A DNA stretch of 14,583 nt from an uncultured Bacteroidia bacterium (GTDB lineage: Bacteria > Bacteroidota > Bacteroidia > Bacteroidales > CAJPTX01). This document shows, one piece after another, positions 1-6,001 of this stretch (position 1 is the first letter of the stretch; each line of letters starts with the position of its first letter). The stretch lies in contig CALHZE010000272.1 of the NCBI GenBank assembly GCA_938040915.1, positions 1 to 14,583 of the forward strand, written 5' to 3'. Under the pieces are notes generated by a model that did no database searches, had not been told where the DNA came from, and was given only the letters and a program-made list of their open reading frames with translations. The position numbers and the translations under genes were made by a program.

Positions 1-268
1 CGCCATCGGCGTTGGTGTAGGTGGTAACCGTTACTTGCTCGGTGTGCCGCTCTTCGGGGGTAGCTTCGTTATACCATGTTAGGGTATAGGTGCCCACGAT
101 TGGGATGTTATAGGTTAGCTCCTCTTCCACACTGTGCCACTTCGTGATGAAGGGGCGCTTTGGGGAAATGGCTTGCTCTGTCGTTTCATGGTTTTGCGTG
201 GCGCTATTACACCCCCATAGGGAGAGAAGCACCAAGTTTAGTAGGACGAATAGAAGTGTTCCTTTCAT
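1..268 (-). CDS. BspA-like (DUF285-type) repeat lipoprotein, N-terminal part, cut by window edge
   Basis: Only the first 89 codons are present; the gene continues past the left edge. Translation from the ATG at 268 gives a lipoprotein signal peptide ending in LLSLWGC (Cys 20), then a short linker and the domain seen in the three genes to its right: KRPFITKWHSVEEEL, IPIVGTYTLTWYNEATP and RHTEQVTV. The DNA over this stretch is nearly identical to its paralogues at 1667, 2818 and 3983. The 25-residue repeats expected downstream lie outside the window, so the repeat class is inferred from the paralogues. It is the last visible member of the tandem family. A hairpin and a plausible promoter lie just upstream (304 to 349). 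After the lipid-attached Cys come NSAT, not a Lys-acidic export signal. Confidence 0.85.
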   Translation of the reverse strand, partial: MKGTLLFVLLNLVLLSLWGCNSATQNHETTEQAISPKRPFITKWHSVEEELTYNIPIVGTYTLTWYNEATPEERHTEQVTVTTYTNADG

Positions 269-303
269 CTCTGTCAGTTGTTTATTCGTTATCTTCGACG
301 ACA

Positions 304-335
304 CCAAGGTAATAAAAAGGTTCGTAGGGGGCAAA
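304..335 (-). promoter_or_regulatory. Putative Bacteroidota-type promoter of the leftmost BspA-like gene
   Basis: On the minus strand TTTG (plus positions 332-335) is followed after 20 nt by TACCTTGG (304-311). This fits the Bacteroidota -33 TTTG / -7 TAnnTTTG consensus with one mismatch in the -7 box. The -33 box sits in the loop of the upstream terminator-like hairpin, and the start codon at 268 lies about 36 nt downstream of the -7 box. The gene at 3983 has the same TACCTTGG in the same place but no matching TTTG. Predicted by eye only. Confidence 0.4.
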
Positions 336-349
336 CCTCTACGAACCTT
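311..349 (-). terminator. Rho-independent terminator after the 425-aa BspA-like gene
   Basis: Arms AAGGTTCGTAG (317-327) and CTACGAACCTT (339-349) pair perfectly around a short loop. On the minus strand the hairpin is followed at once by TTTTTATT. It lies 41 bp downstream of the stop codon at 390, the right place to end that transcript before the next paralogue starts at 268. Related arms occur at 1696-1734. Confidence 0.75.
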
Positions 350-389
350 CCCAAAAGCGATGCAAGGGCTCTGCGGCTACCCCCGTGCG

Positions 390-1667
390 CTATACTCCCT
401 CTTCCTCTAACACTTTCTTTTCCTCAGCCTCGGTGTTGAGGTTAGCCCCTTGGGTTTTCCATTGCTCAGTAAAAGGGAGCTTCCCTGCCGGACAGAAGAG
501 GAATATATAGCCCATTTCTGTCACGTTGCTCACATCCCATCTTTCGAGCGATTGGTTAAACGAGATGCAGCGGCAGAACATATAGCTCATATCGCGCACC
601 TTGCTCACATTCCACCCCACGAGCGGTTGGTTAAAGACCTTGCAGTCTGCAAACATCCCCTTCATATCCTGCACTTGGCTTACATCCCACCCCGCGAGCG
701 GTTGGTTGAAGTCTTGGCAGTTGCCAAACATCCCGTTCGTCGTGGTGACGTGGCTTATGTCCCACGCCTCGAGGGGTTGATTAAAGGCGAGACAACCCTC
801 AAACATGCTGTTCATTTGGGTAACTTGCCCTACGTTCCACTGCGCCAATGGTTGGTTAAATTCGTAGCACTGGAAGAACATCTGTTCCATATTCTTGACA
901 CGACTCACATTCCACCCCCCGAGCGGTTGGTTAAACGACGAGCAGGTGTGAAACATACTGCCCATATTTTCCACTTGGCTCACATTCCACGCAGCAAGGG
1001 GCGAGTTAAAGTGTGCGCAACCGAGAAACATCCCGCTTAAGTCGGTCACGTGGCTCACGTCCCAGTCTTCTAAAAGAGCGTTGAACGTTTCGCACCCCGC
1101 GAACATCCCCGCAAGGCTCGTACATTGACTTAGGTCGGGCGTATCGATCCCTGCAGCAAAGTGCATATTCTTGCAGTTCTGAAAGGCATGGGCGAGTCGC
1201 CGCCACCTCACGTCCCCAAATTGTACAACCTCTGTAAGTAAGCGACCTTTTGCGTCGGAGCTATAGGGCACGATCCCCTCTACTCCCTCGGGTCCTGCTT
1301 CTACCACGTAGACTCCGTCTGTGGGAGGGGTAAAGACGTAGGGGGCAACCAGCTCCAGGCCGTCCTTGTCTATTTTCACAGAGACAGAGACCTGCTCGGT
1401 GTGTCGATCGTTGGGGGTAGTCTCGTTATACCATGTCAGGGTATACATCCCGATGATAGGGAACTCGATCGTTTGTCCAGCCATCCCCTTCCATTTCGTA
1501 ATAAAGGGGCGTTTCCCTGATGGAGCGGGTGTCGTGGATTTTACAGCCTCTGCTTGCGCCTCCTGTGCTTCAGCTTGTGTCCCGCTTGCCGACTGGGGTT
1601 GCCCACCACAGCCCCACAGGGCGAGGCTTACCAGTGCCACTCCGAGTGCTTTCCAAAATGTGTGCAT
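390..1667 (-). CDS. BspA-like lipoprotein with eight 25-residue DUF285 repeats
   Basis: A 425-aa predicted lipoprotein with a signal peptide ending LALWGC (Cys 20) and an Ala/Gln/Glu-rich linker at about 21-50. The family N-terminal domain follows (KRPFITKWKGMAG at 52; YTLTWYNE; GVYVVEAGPEGVEG near 118-131). A half repeat (GIDTPDLSQCTSL) leads into eight exact 25-residue repeats at residues 195-394, each starting FN and following FNQPLxxWDVSxV, then MxxMFxxC. This is the DUF285 / TIGR02167 type of BspA-like surface repeat. A cap with PFTEQW and a Glu-rich tail (412-424) end the protein. Such repeats are known in surface proteins of mycoplasmas, Listeria and Bacteroidota and are usually linked to adhesion; the ligand here is unknown. 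It has three more repeats than its complete paralogues. A terminator follows at 311-349. The mature N-terminus (CGGQPQS) lacks an obvious surface-export motif. Confidence 0.93.
   Translation of the reverse strand: MHTFWKALGVALVSLALWGCGGQPQSASGTQAEAQEAQAEAVKSTTPAPSGKRPFITKWKGMAGQTIEFPIIGMYTLTWYNETTPNDRHTEQVSVSVKIDKDGLELVAPYVFTPPTDGVYVVEAGPEGVEGIVPYSSDAKGRLLTEVVQFGDVRWRRLAHAFQNCKNMHFAAGIDTPDLSQCTSLAGMFAGCETFNALLEDWDVSHVTDLSGMFLGCAHFNSPLAAWNVSQVENMGSMFHTCSSFNQPLGGWNVSRVKNMEQMFFQCYEFNQPLAQWNVGQVTQMNSMFEGCLAFNQPLEAWDISHVTTTNGMFGNCQDFNQPLAGWDVSQVQDMKGMFADCKVFNQPLVGWNVSKVRDMSYMFCRCISFNQSLERWDVSNVTEMGYIFLFCPAGKLPFTEQWKTQGANLNTEAEEKKVLEEEGV
486..1085 (-). repeat. Eight tandem 75-bp coding repeats (25 aa each)
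   Basis: Phenylalanine of FN recurs at residues 195, 220, 245, 270, 295, 320, 345 and 370, an exact 25-residue period with no insertions. Each unit carries W at position 8, M/IF near 19-20 and Cys at 23. The DNA echoes this as a 75-bp period (for example recurring gcgattggttaaacga-like blocks on the plus strand). Such arrays can expand or contract by recombination. Confidence 0.92.
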
Positions 1668-1695
1668 TGTTGTTATTTGCTTTTATTGGGGCAGT

Positions 1696-1734
1696 AAAGG
1701 GTTCGCAGGGAATAAGACTCCTTACGAACCCTTT
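1696..1734. terminator. Hairpin between tandem BspA-like genes, probable terminator
   Basis: Arms AAAGGGTTCG (1696-1705) and CGAACCCTTT (1725-1734) pair over 10 bp, extended inward with one mismatch. It lies between the stop at 1766 and the next start at 1667. The longer T-run (TTTTTT) is on the plus-strand side; on the minus strand, where the genes are read, only TTT follows. Termination of the gene at 1766-2818 is therefore likely but not as clean as at 311-349. The arm sequence matches the 317-349 hairpin. Confidence 0.55.
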
Positions 1735-1765
1735 TTTCGTTATCTAGAAAGTGGTGATTAAACGG

Positions 1766-2818
1766 TTAGTTGCCGTAGGGTACGTCTCGATTTTCGTCGC
1801 GCTCCTCCTCGCTGAGCTCTAGATTGTAACCCGCGTCTTTCCACGCTTTCACAAAAGGGAGCTTGCCTGCAGGGCAATTAGAGAAGATACCAAGCAGTCC
1901 GTCCTCCTTAAACACATTGCCTATTTCCCAAGCATCGAGTGACTGATTGAAGGTTGTGCAATTGCCAAACATCCTGCTCATATTCTCCACCTTGCTTACA
2001 TCCCACGTGTTTAGAGGTTGGTTGAACGAAGCGCAGTCCTTAAACATCCACTCCATGGTGGTCACATTACTCACACCCCACGATGCGAGGGGCTGGTTAA
2101 ACTTTTCGCACCCTTCGAACATCCCCAGCATATCCGATACCTTTCCCACGTTCCAACCATTTAGGGGCTGATTGAACGAACGACAACGGCTAAACATCAT
2201 GCCCATATCGGTCACGTGGCTTACATCCCAGTGCTCGAGGGGTGAGTTGAAATGCTCGCAATCCAAAAACATGCGCGATAGACTCGTACACTGGCTAAGG
2301 TTGGGAGTGTCAATACCTTTAGCAAATTGCATATTGCGGCATCCGTAAAATGCATAAGCGAGATACTTCCAAACTACATCCCCAAATTGTTCGACGGAGA
2401 GAAGATTTGGTGCAGTCATCTCTGACAGGTCAAAAAGCATAAGCATCCCCTCCACCCCCTCAGGACCAGCCTCTACTACGTAGACCCCATCTGTGGGGGG
2501 AGTAAGGGTATAGAGATTGGCCGCGTATGGCGTACTGTATTGCGAACCTTCGACGTCTTCTTCTCGCATTACAGTCACCTGTTCGGTGTGGCGCTCATTG
2601 GGCGTTGCTTCGTTATACCACGTCAGGGTATAGGTACCCACGATAGGGATCTCAATGCTTTTCCCAGCCTCGCCTTTCCATTTCGTTATAAAGGGGCGTT
2701 TCTCTGGTATGACTTGCGCTGTTGTTGTTGCAGGGTTTTGCGATTGTGTGGAGCTGTTGCATCCCCACAGGGCGAGTAGCACCAAGCCGAGCCCGAGCAG
2801 TTTTCCGATGGTCTTCAT
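1766..2818 (-). CDS. BspA-like lipoprotein with five DUF285 repeats
   Basis: A 350-aa predicted lipoprotein with a signal peptide ending LALWGC (Cys 20) and a Thr/Gln-rich linker. The shared N-terminal domain follows (KRPFITKWKGEAGKS at 40; IPIVGTYTLTWYNE; DGVYVVEAGPEGVEG at 110-124). A lead-in half repeat (GIDTPNLSQCTSL) precedes four regular 25-residue repeats at residues 190-289 (FNSPLEHWDVSHV, then FNQPL-type units). A fifth, altered repeat (290-317) carries about three extra residues around VFKEDGLLGIF. The C-terminal cap is LPFVKAWKDAGYNLE, followed by a charged tail. The overall plan equals its neighbours, with fewer repeats than the 425-aa protein. The role is inferred as surface or periplasmic ligand binding; no enzymatic motif is visible. 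The start at 2818 is chosen because the signal peptide begins there. Confidence 0.93.
   Translation of the reverse strand: MKTIGKLLGLGLVLLALWGCNSSTQSQNPATTTAQVIPEKRPFITKWKGEAGKSIEIPIVGTYTLTWYNEATPNERHTEQVTVMREEDVEGSQYSTPYAANLYTLTPPTDGVYVVEAGPEGVEGMLMLFDLSEMTAPNLLSVEQFGDVVWKYLAYAFYGCRNMQFAKGIDTPNLSQCTSLSRMFLDCEHFNSPLEHWDVSHVTDMGMMFSRCRSFNQPLNGWNVGKVSDMLGMFEGCEKFNQPLASWGVSNVTTMEWMFKDCASFNQPLNTWDVSKVENMSRMFGNCTTFNQSLDAWEIGNVFKEDGLLGIFSNCPAGKLPFVKAWKDAGYNLELSEEERDENRDVPYGN
1952..2251 (-). repeat. Four regular 75-bp coding repeats plus an altered fifth
   Basis: FN units begin at residues 190, 215, 240 and 265 with an exact 25-residue period. A fifth unit starting at 290 (down to about 1868) breaks the period with a short insertion. 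Confidence 0.88.
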
Positions 2819-2844
2819 AAAATGATACTTTATCTTTTAAGTAG

Positions 2845-2878
2845 TAATCTCGCTAAAGGAGACGGAACGTCTAGATTA
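2845..2878. other. Inverted repeat upstream of the 350-aa BspA-like gene
   Basis: An inner stem AGACG-gaa-CGTCT (2860-2872) is flanked by TAATCT (2845-2850) and AGATTA (2873-2878). On the minus strand it is followed by CCTTTAGCG and TTACTACTT, close to the start at 2818. It takes the position the GGTTCGTA hairpins hold in front of the other paralogues, but its sequence differs. The 142-bp gap also holds a lone copy of tacgaacctttttattt (2923-2939) with no partner arm. Confidence 0.4.
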
Positions 2879-2960
2879 CACACGATGTGACGAGCCTTGA
2901 GGGGGGAGCAGACGCACGCCTATACGAACCTTTTTATTTGAGTCTTGCTCTAAGCGGGGG

Positions 2961-3983
2961 CTATTGACGCTCTTTCTCTAAATCGTACCCTGCTGCTTCC
3001 CATTTCTTGACAAAGGGGCGCGACGCGGTCGGCGTTTCGTTAAATATCCCCTTCATCCCACCCTTCTTGTCTACACTGCTGACATCCCATGCCTCGAGCG
3101 ACTGGTTAAATGAGACGCACCCGTCAAACATCTGCGCCATGTTTGTGACTTGGCTTACATCCCAATGGTCTAAGGGTTGGTTAAACGATTCGCAGAACAG
3201 GAACATATTCCCCATATCGGTCACCCGTCTGACGTTCCATTGATTTAAGGGGTGGTTAAACGATTCGCAAAAGTTAAACATGTTTGCCATGTTCTCTACT
3301 TGGCTTACGTCCCACTTCTCCAAGGGCTGGTTGAATACCACACAACGGTTGAACATCGCCCCCATGTCCTTTATCTGACTTACGTCCCACCCGTCTATAG
3401 GGGAATTGAAGGCTTCGCACCCAGAGAACATCCCCGCAAGACGGGAGCAGTGGCTTAGGTCGGGGGTGTCGATCCCCTTCTCAAACTGCATATTTCCACA
3501 ACCGAGAAAGGCACTATCGAGTCGCTTCCACCCTACGTCGCCAAACTGCACTACGGTGAGGAGCTTGGGGGCAATTTCTTCGTAAGAGCGTTCAAAGAAC
3601 ATCCGTAGCCCTTCTACGCCCTCAGGACCAGCCTCTACCACGTAGACGCCATCGGTGGGTGTGGTAAAGGTGTAGGGGAGGGCTTCTTCATCGCCGTATT
3701 GGTCTTTTTGCACGCCGACGGTTACCTGCTCCGTGTGCCGCTCGTTGGGAGTCGCTTCGTTATACCATGTCAGGGTATAAGTCCCTAGCACGGGGATTTT
3801 GAGTGTCTTGCCAGCCTCGCCCTTCCACTTCGTAATGAAGGGGCGCTTTGCCGCTGATGGGGCTTGTGTCGCTGCGCTAGTTTCAATCTCATTTGTCGGA
3901 GACTGCCGTGGCGCTTGTCCGTTACAGCCCCAGAGGGGCAGTAGCAGCAAGCAGAACCCGAGTAGGTTGTGTAGTGTTTTCAT
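2961..3983 (-). CDS. BspA-like lipoprotein with five DUF285 repeats, first of the tandem set
   Basis: A 340-aa predicted lipoprotein, signal peptide ending LPLWGC (Cys 20). It has the shared N-terminal domain (KRPFITKWKGEAGKT at 46; YTLTWYNEATPNERHTEQV; TDGVYVVEAGPEGVEG at 110-125). A half repeat (GIDTPDLSHCSRL) precedes four regular repeats at residues 192-291 and an altered fifth (SSVDKKGGMKGIF) with an insertion like that of the 350-aa paralogue. The cap SRPFVKKWEAAGYDLE ends the protein and echoes the N-terminal KRPFITKWKGEAG. The altered last repeat groups this gene with the 350-aa paralogue rather than the 425-aa one. It is the most upstream member of the array in the direction of transcription, preceded by a hairpin with a T-run at 4013-4041. 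The function is inferred as ligand binding at the cell envelope. Confidence 0.93.
   Translation of the reverse strand: MKTLHNLLGFCLLLLPLWGCNGQAPRQSPTNEIETSAATQAPSAAKRPFITKWKGEAGKTLKIPVLGTYTLTWYNEATPNERHTEQVTVGVQKDQYGDEEALPYTFTTPTDGVYVVEAGPEGVEGLRMFFERSYEEIAPKLLTVVQFGDVGWKRLDSAFLGCGNMQFEKGIDTPDLSHCSRLAGMFSGCEAFNSPIDGWDVSQIKDMGAMFNRCVVFNQPLEKWDVSQVENMANMFNFCESFNHPLNQWNVRRVTDMGNMFLFCESFNQPLDHWDVSQVTNMAQMFDGCVSFNQSLEAWDVSSVDKKGGMKGIFNETPTASRPFVKKWEAAGYDLEKERQ
3111..3410 (-). repeat. Four regular 75-bp coding repeats plus an altered fifth
   Basis: FN units begin at residues 192, 217, 242 and 267; a fifth at 292 is interrupted by a short insertion. The two middle units share near-identical DNA around the FCESFN segment. 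Confidence 0.88.
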
Positions 3984-4012
3984 TAAGCCTTATAGGTTTA
4001 TATTGCCCCAAG

Positions 4013-4041
4013 GTAGTAAAAAAAGGACGTATAACCTTTTT
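4013..4041 (-). terminator. Small hairpin with T-run between CAP gene and BspA-like array
   Basis: Arms AAAAAGG (4020-4026) and CCTTTTT (4035-4041) pair over 7 bp with an 8-nt loop. On the minus strand seven T follow, then ACTACCTTGG. It lies about 30 bp before the start at 3983, the same place as the hairpins before the other BspA-like genes, and may be a shortened version of that element. It probably blocks read-through from the CAP gene. Confidence 0.5.
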
Positions 4042-4064
4042 AGGACTATAGCCCCTCTTGTCTG

Positions 4065-4113
4065 ATGCAAGACGAGCTGCCTCCCCTTAGCGAGAAGCAG
4101 CTCGTCTTTGCAT
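4065..4113. terminator. Strong GC-rich hairpin downstream of the CAP gene
   Basis: Arms GACGAGCTGC (4071-4080) and GCAGCTCGTC (4097-4106) pair perfectly and extend to ATGCAA / TTTGCAT with one bulge. The loop is 16 nt. It starts 17 bp after the CAP stop codon at 4130. There is no clear T-run on the minus strand, so it may act together with the T-rich hairpin at 4013-4041, or stabilise the mRNA 3' end. Confidence 0.6.
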
Positions 4114-4129
4114 TTCTTGCTACGAGAGG

Positions 4130-4948
4130 TTACCTAGCGTAGAAAAGCGGGTCGTCCTCGGGATGATCGAACTGTGCATTGACGTAGGTATCGTAGTCGA
4201 TTTCCTCTGGCGGGATTGAGTTCTCGTCGTCTTCTTCCTCTTCCCCCTCTTTGTTGCCTTCGTCTCCCTCCTCGTTCTCCTCTTCTTGGGTAGAACCTTG
4301 TTCTGTTTCGCGGTCGTATGTATAATCGGTCTTCCCACTCAAATCTCTCCAAAACTGCAATACAAAGAATCTATTTTTTTGGGCAGCAGCAGCGTAATGG
4401 AAAGCTTTGCTAAGCATGAGCCGACGATGTCCGAGCGCCCCATTCCCTTCGCCTGCATCCACTAGCAAATTACAGATGTGGACTAGTGCGTCATTGGTGC
4501 CAGCGTTGGAAACGCATTCGCCACTGAACCGCTTCTCGCAAGTCGTACCCTCGCGACTATGTGAGAGGTAGCCTCGTTTCACACTTTGTTCGACCAAACA
4601 GACACAATGGGCATAAAGCCCAGGGTGTGGGAGCACAGGATCTAGAGGGGTCATATGCTTGAGCTCGCGGTAGAGAGAATCTTTCCGCTCATCAAACATA
4701 TACCCGCCGCGTTGATATCCTTTTACATACCGCTCGGCAAACTTTTGCGGACACGTACGTGCCAAATTGAGGAGATAAATGGCATCCTTTTCAAGGGGTG
4801 ACATGTCCTTAAATCTCTTCGCTGTGTTCGCTCGTTCTTTCTCTGCTTCTGTGAAGACAACACTTTCATCCTCTACGCGCTTCTCTTGTGCTGCTACGTA
4901 TGAGCATAAAAGCGCTGAGATGAATGCTAATAAGAAAAACCGTCTCAT
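4130..4948 (-). CDS. Secreted CAP/SCP-superfamily protein with acidic C-terminal tail
   Basis: A 272-aa protein with a type I signal peptide (cleavage likely after YVAA, residue 20). Residues about 50-205 fit a CAP (SCP/PR-1-like, PF00188) fold: an N-terminal helix with LLNLARTCPQKFAERY, a segment EQSVKRGYLSHS (His 130), FSGECVSNAG (Glu 144, matching the usual GEN-like motif) and GALGHRRLML (His 174). His 130, Glu 144 and His 174 are candidates for the conserved CAP cavity residues. Bacterial CAP proteins are secreted or envelope proteins of varied, mostly unproven roles. The tail at about 215-245 is nearly all Glu, Asp, Asn and Gly, followed by a last stretch ending DDPLFYAR. Two hairpins separate the gene from the BspA-like array, and 126 bp separate it from the upstream operon, so it is probably its own unit. 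Confidence 0.8.
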   Translation of the reverse strand: MRRFFLLAFISALLCSYVAAQEKRVEDESVVFTEAEKERANTAKRFKDMSPLEKDAIYLLNLARTCPQKFAERYVKGYQRGGYMFDERKDSLYRELKHMTPLDPVLPHPGLYAHCVCLVEQSVKRGYLSHSREGTTCEKRFSGECVSNAGTNDALVHICNLLVDAGEGNGALGHRRLMLSKAFHYAAAAQKNRFFVLQFWRDLSGKTDYTYDRETEQGSTQEEENEEGDEGNKEGEEEEDDENSIPPEEIDYDTYVNAQFDHPEDDPLFYAR

Positions 4949-4973
4949 TATCCTTACAATTTAGTTAGTTCCT

Positions 4974-5018
4974 GCATACTTACCTGTATGCTTATTTTAC
5001 ATTGTAAATGTATAAAAT
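4974..5018. promoter_or_regulatory. Two adjacent inverted repeats upstream of the CAP gene
   Basis: GCATAC-N6-GTATGC (4974-4991) is a perfect 6-bp-arm dyad. Beside it, ATTTTACATT (4994-5003) pairs with AATGTATAAAAT (5007-5018) apart from a 2-nt bulge. They lie 26 to 70 bp upstream of the CAP start codon at 4948, in the only substantial gap between it and the SusCD operon. They could be an operator, promoter-linked structure or the end of the operon transcript; the sequence alone does not decide. Confidence 0.35.
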
Positions 5019-5074
5019 ATTGGCTTTGTATGAAGGACGCGCGGAGAGGACACTCAAGTACGGGCTTTCCCCCC

Positions 5075-5989
5075 TTACCGCTCCCTTGGCAACAGTAATT
5101 TGAACCCTCGCCCACGCAACAGGACATGCTCGGGTCGCACCTCCTCGACATACATCCGCTGCTCTCCCTCCGTGAGCCCTGAGTGCTCAAACTCGTCGGG
5201 GTAGAGCATTGAGAAGCGGAGCTTTACAAATCCGCCCACCTTTGGTTGTACAAGTGGTGGCGTAATCTTTAATATCCTGCGTGAGGAGTACGGATTGACG
5301 TTGTTGATGAGCCAAACCCCTACGCCCTTCCTCACAACGCTCATTACAGTGTTCATAATAGGGTAAATACTGCGCGAGGTCGTCCCATAGACCCCGACTT
5401 CGTCAACACTCCCTTTGCAGCGCACAAGTACTTTTATCGCGCGTTTTTGCCCATCTTGGGCGACTACGGTGATTGTAGCGTCCCCCTCGGCGTGGGCGTT
5501 AATCTCCATGATGCCCGTGCGCCCATTCCACTTTACTTGGAGGATCTGGTCGGGGTCGTCTATCTCCAACGCGGTTTCGTCGCCCCCACCACTCACGCTT
5601 AGGAACTTACTCTCGTCGCGCGGGAAAAGGTGCACCTCCTCTTGGCTCACGCTCAGCTCGGGGATGACGATGTGGATGTCGAGCCGCTTCTTAAAGTCGC
5701 CCGAGAGGATGGTCGCATAAGTGTCGCCCTCGAGATAGCCCGTGATCCGCATCGTGTCGTGACTTACCGTCACGCGAGCGATCCGCGAATCGGCTACATT
5801 GGCGGTGTATTTCCCATTCCCACCTCCGAGGATCAGTGTCCGCGTCGTCTCTTTACTGAAGGAGACCTCCGCGAGTTGCGCTTCGCCGTTGATGCTAATC
5901 TCTGTTCCGCGCTCCTGCGCATCCTTTTCGCAAGCGGCGAGGAGCACGCCCACGAGCGAGGCTATAACGAGGTAGTATACTGCTTTCAT
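5075..5989 (-). CDS. Lipoprotein with two bacterial-Ig-like repeats, last gene of the SusCD operon
   Basis: A 304-aa predicted lipoprotein with a signal peptide ending LLAAC (Cys 20); the mature end CEKDAQE resembles the Bacteroidota surface-export signal. Two beta-rich repeats are visible. The first spans about 40-108, with LGGGNGKYTANVADSRIARV then RITGYLEGDTYATI. The second spans about 112-188, with LSVSGGGDETALEIDDPDQI then MEINAHAEGDATITVVAQDG. The pattern (GGG-type loop, a value strand, then EGDATITV) resembles BIG2/BACON-like immunoglobulin folds. The C-terminal 110 residues match nothing I recognise. It starts 12 bp after the preceding gene ends. The role is probably structural or ligand binding at the cell surface beside the SusCD transporter. 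No obvious terminator hairpin follows directly. Confidence 0.75.
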   Translation of the reverse strand: MKAVYYLVIASLVGVLLAACEKDAQERGTEISINGEAQLAEVSFSKETTRTLILGGGNGKYTANVADSRIARVTVSHDTMRITGYLEGDTYATILSGDFKKRLDIHIVIPELSVSQEEVHLFPRDESKFLSVSGGGDETALEIDDPDQILQVKWNGRTGIMEINAHAEGDATITVVAQDGQKRAIKVLVRCKGSVDEVGVYGTTSRSIYPIMNTVMSVVRKGVGVWLINNVNPYSSRRILKITPPLVQPKVGGFVKLRFSMLYPDEFEHSGLTEGEQRMYVEEVRPEHVLLRGRGFKLLLPRER

Positions 5990-6001
5990 CTCTCTCTACG
6001 T

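Noticed and set aside
450..1040. A long plus-strand reading frame opposite the eight-repeat array, itself periodic (HIPP, ERLV, KHxxH motifs every 25 residues).
   Set aside because: Its periodicity comes from the repeated coding DNA on the minus strand. It has no signal peptide or known domain, and equivalent frames opposite the other arrays are shorter and broken.
486..1085. Regular 75-bp tandem repeats considered as a CRISPR-like or non-coding direct-repeat array.
   Set aside because: The units are in frame, degenerate as protein repeats are, and translate to a clear FNQPL...W...MF...C family; there are no identical repeats with unique spacers and no cas genes.
1366..1761. Plus-strand 131-codon frame overlapping the N-terminal part of the 425-aa gene and the spacer.
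   Set aside because: It is antisense to a confident gene, has no recognisable domain, and reads through the spacer hairpin.
2923..2939. tacgaacctttttattt as a terminator of the 340-aa BspA-like gene.
   Set aside because: The matching left arm is missing nearby, so no stable hairpin forms; the T-run is on the plus strand while the genes read on the minus strand. It is kept only as a possible remnant of the spacer hairpin.
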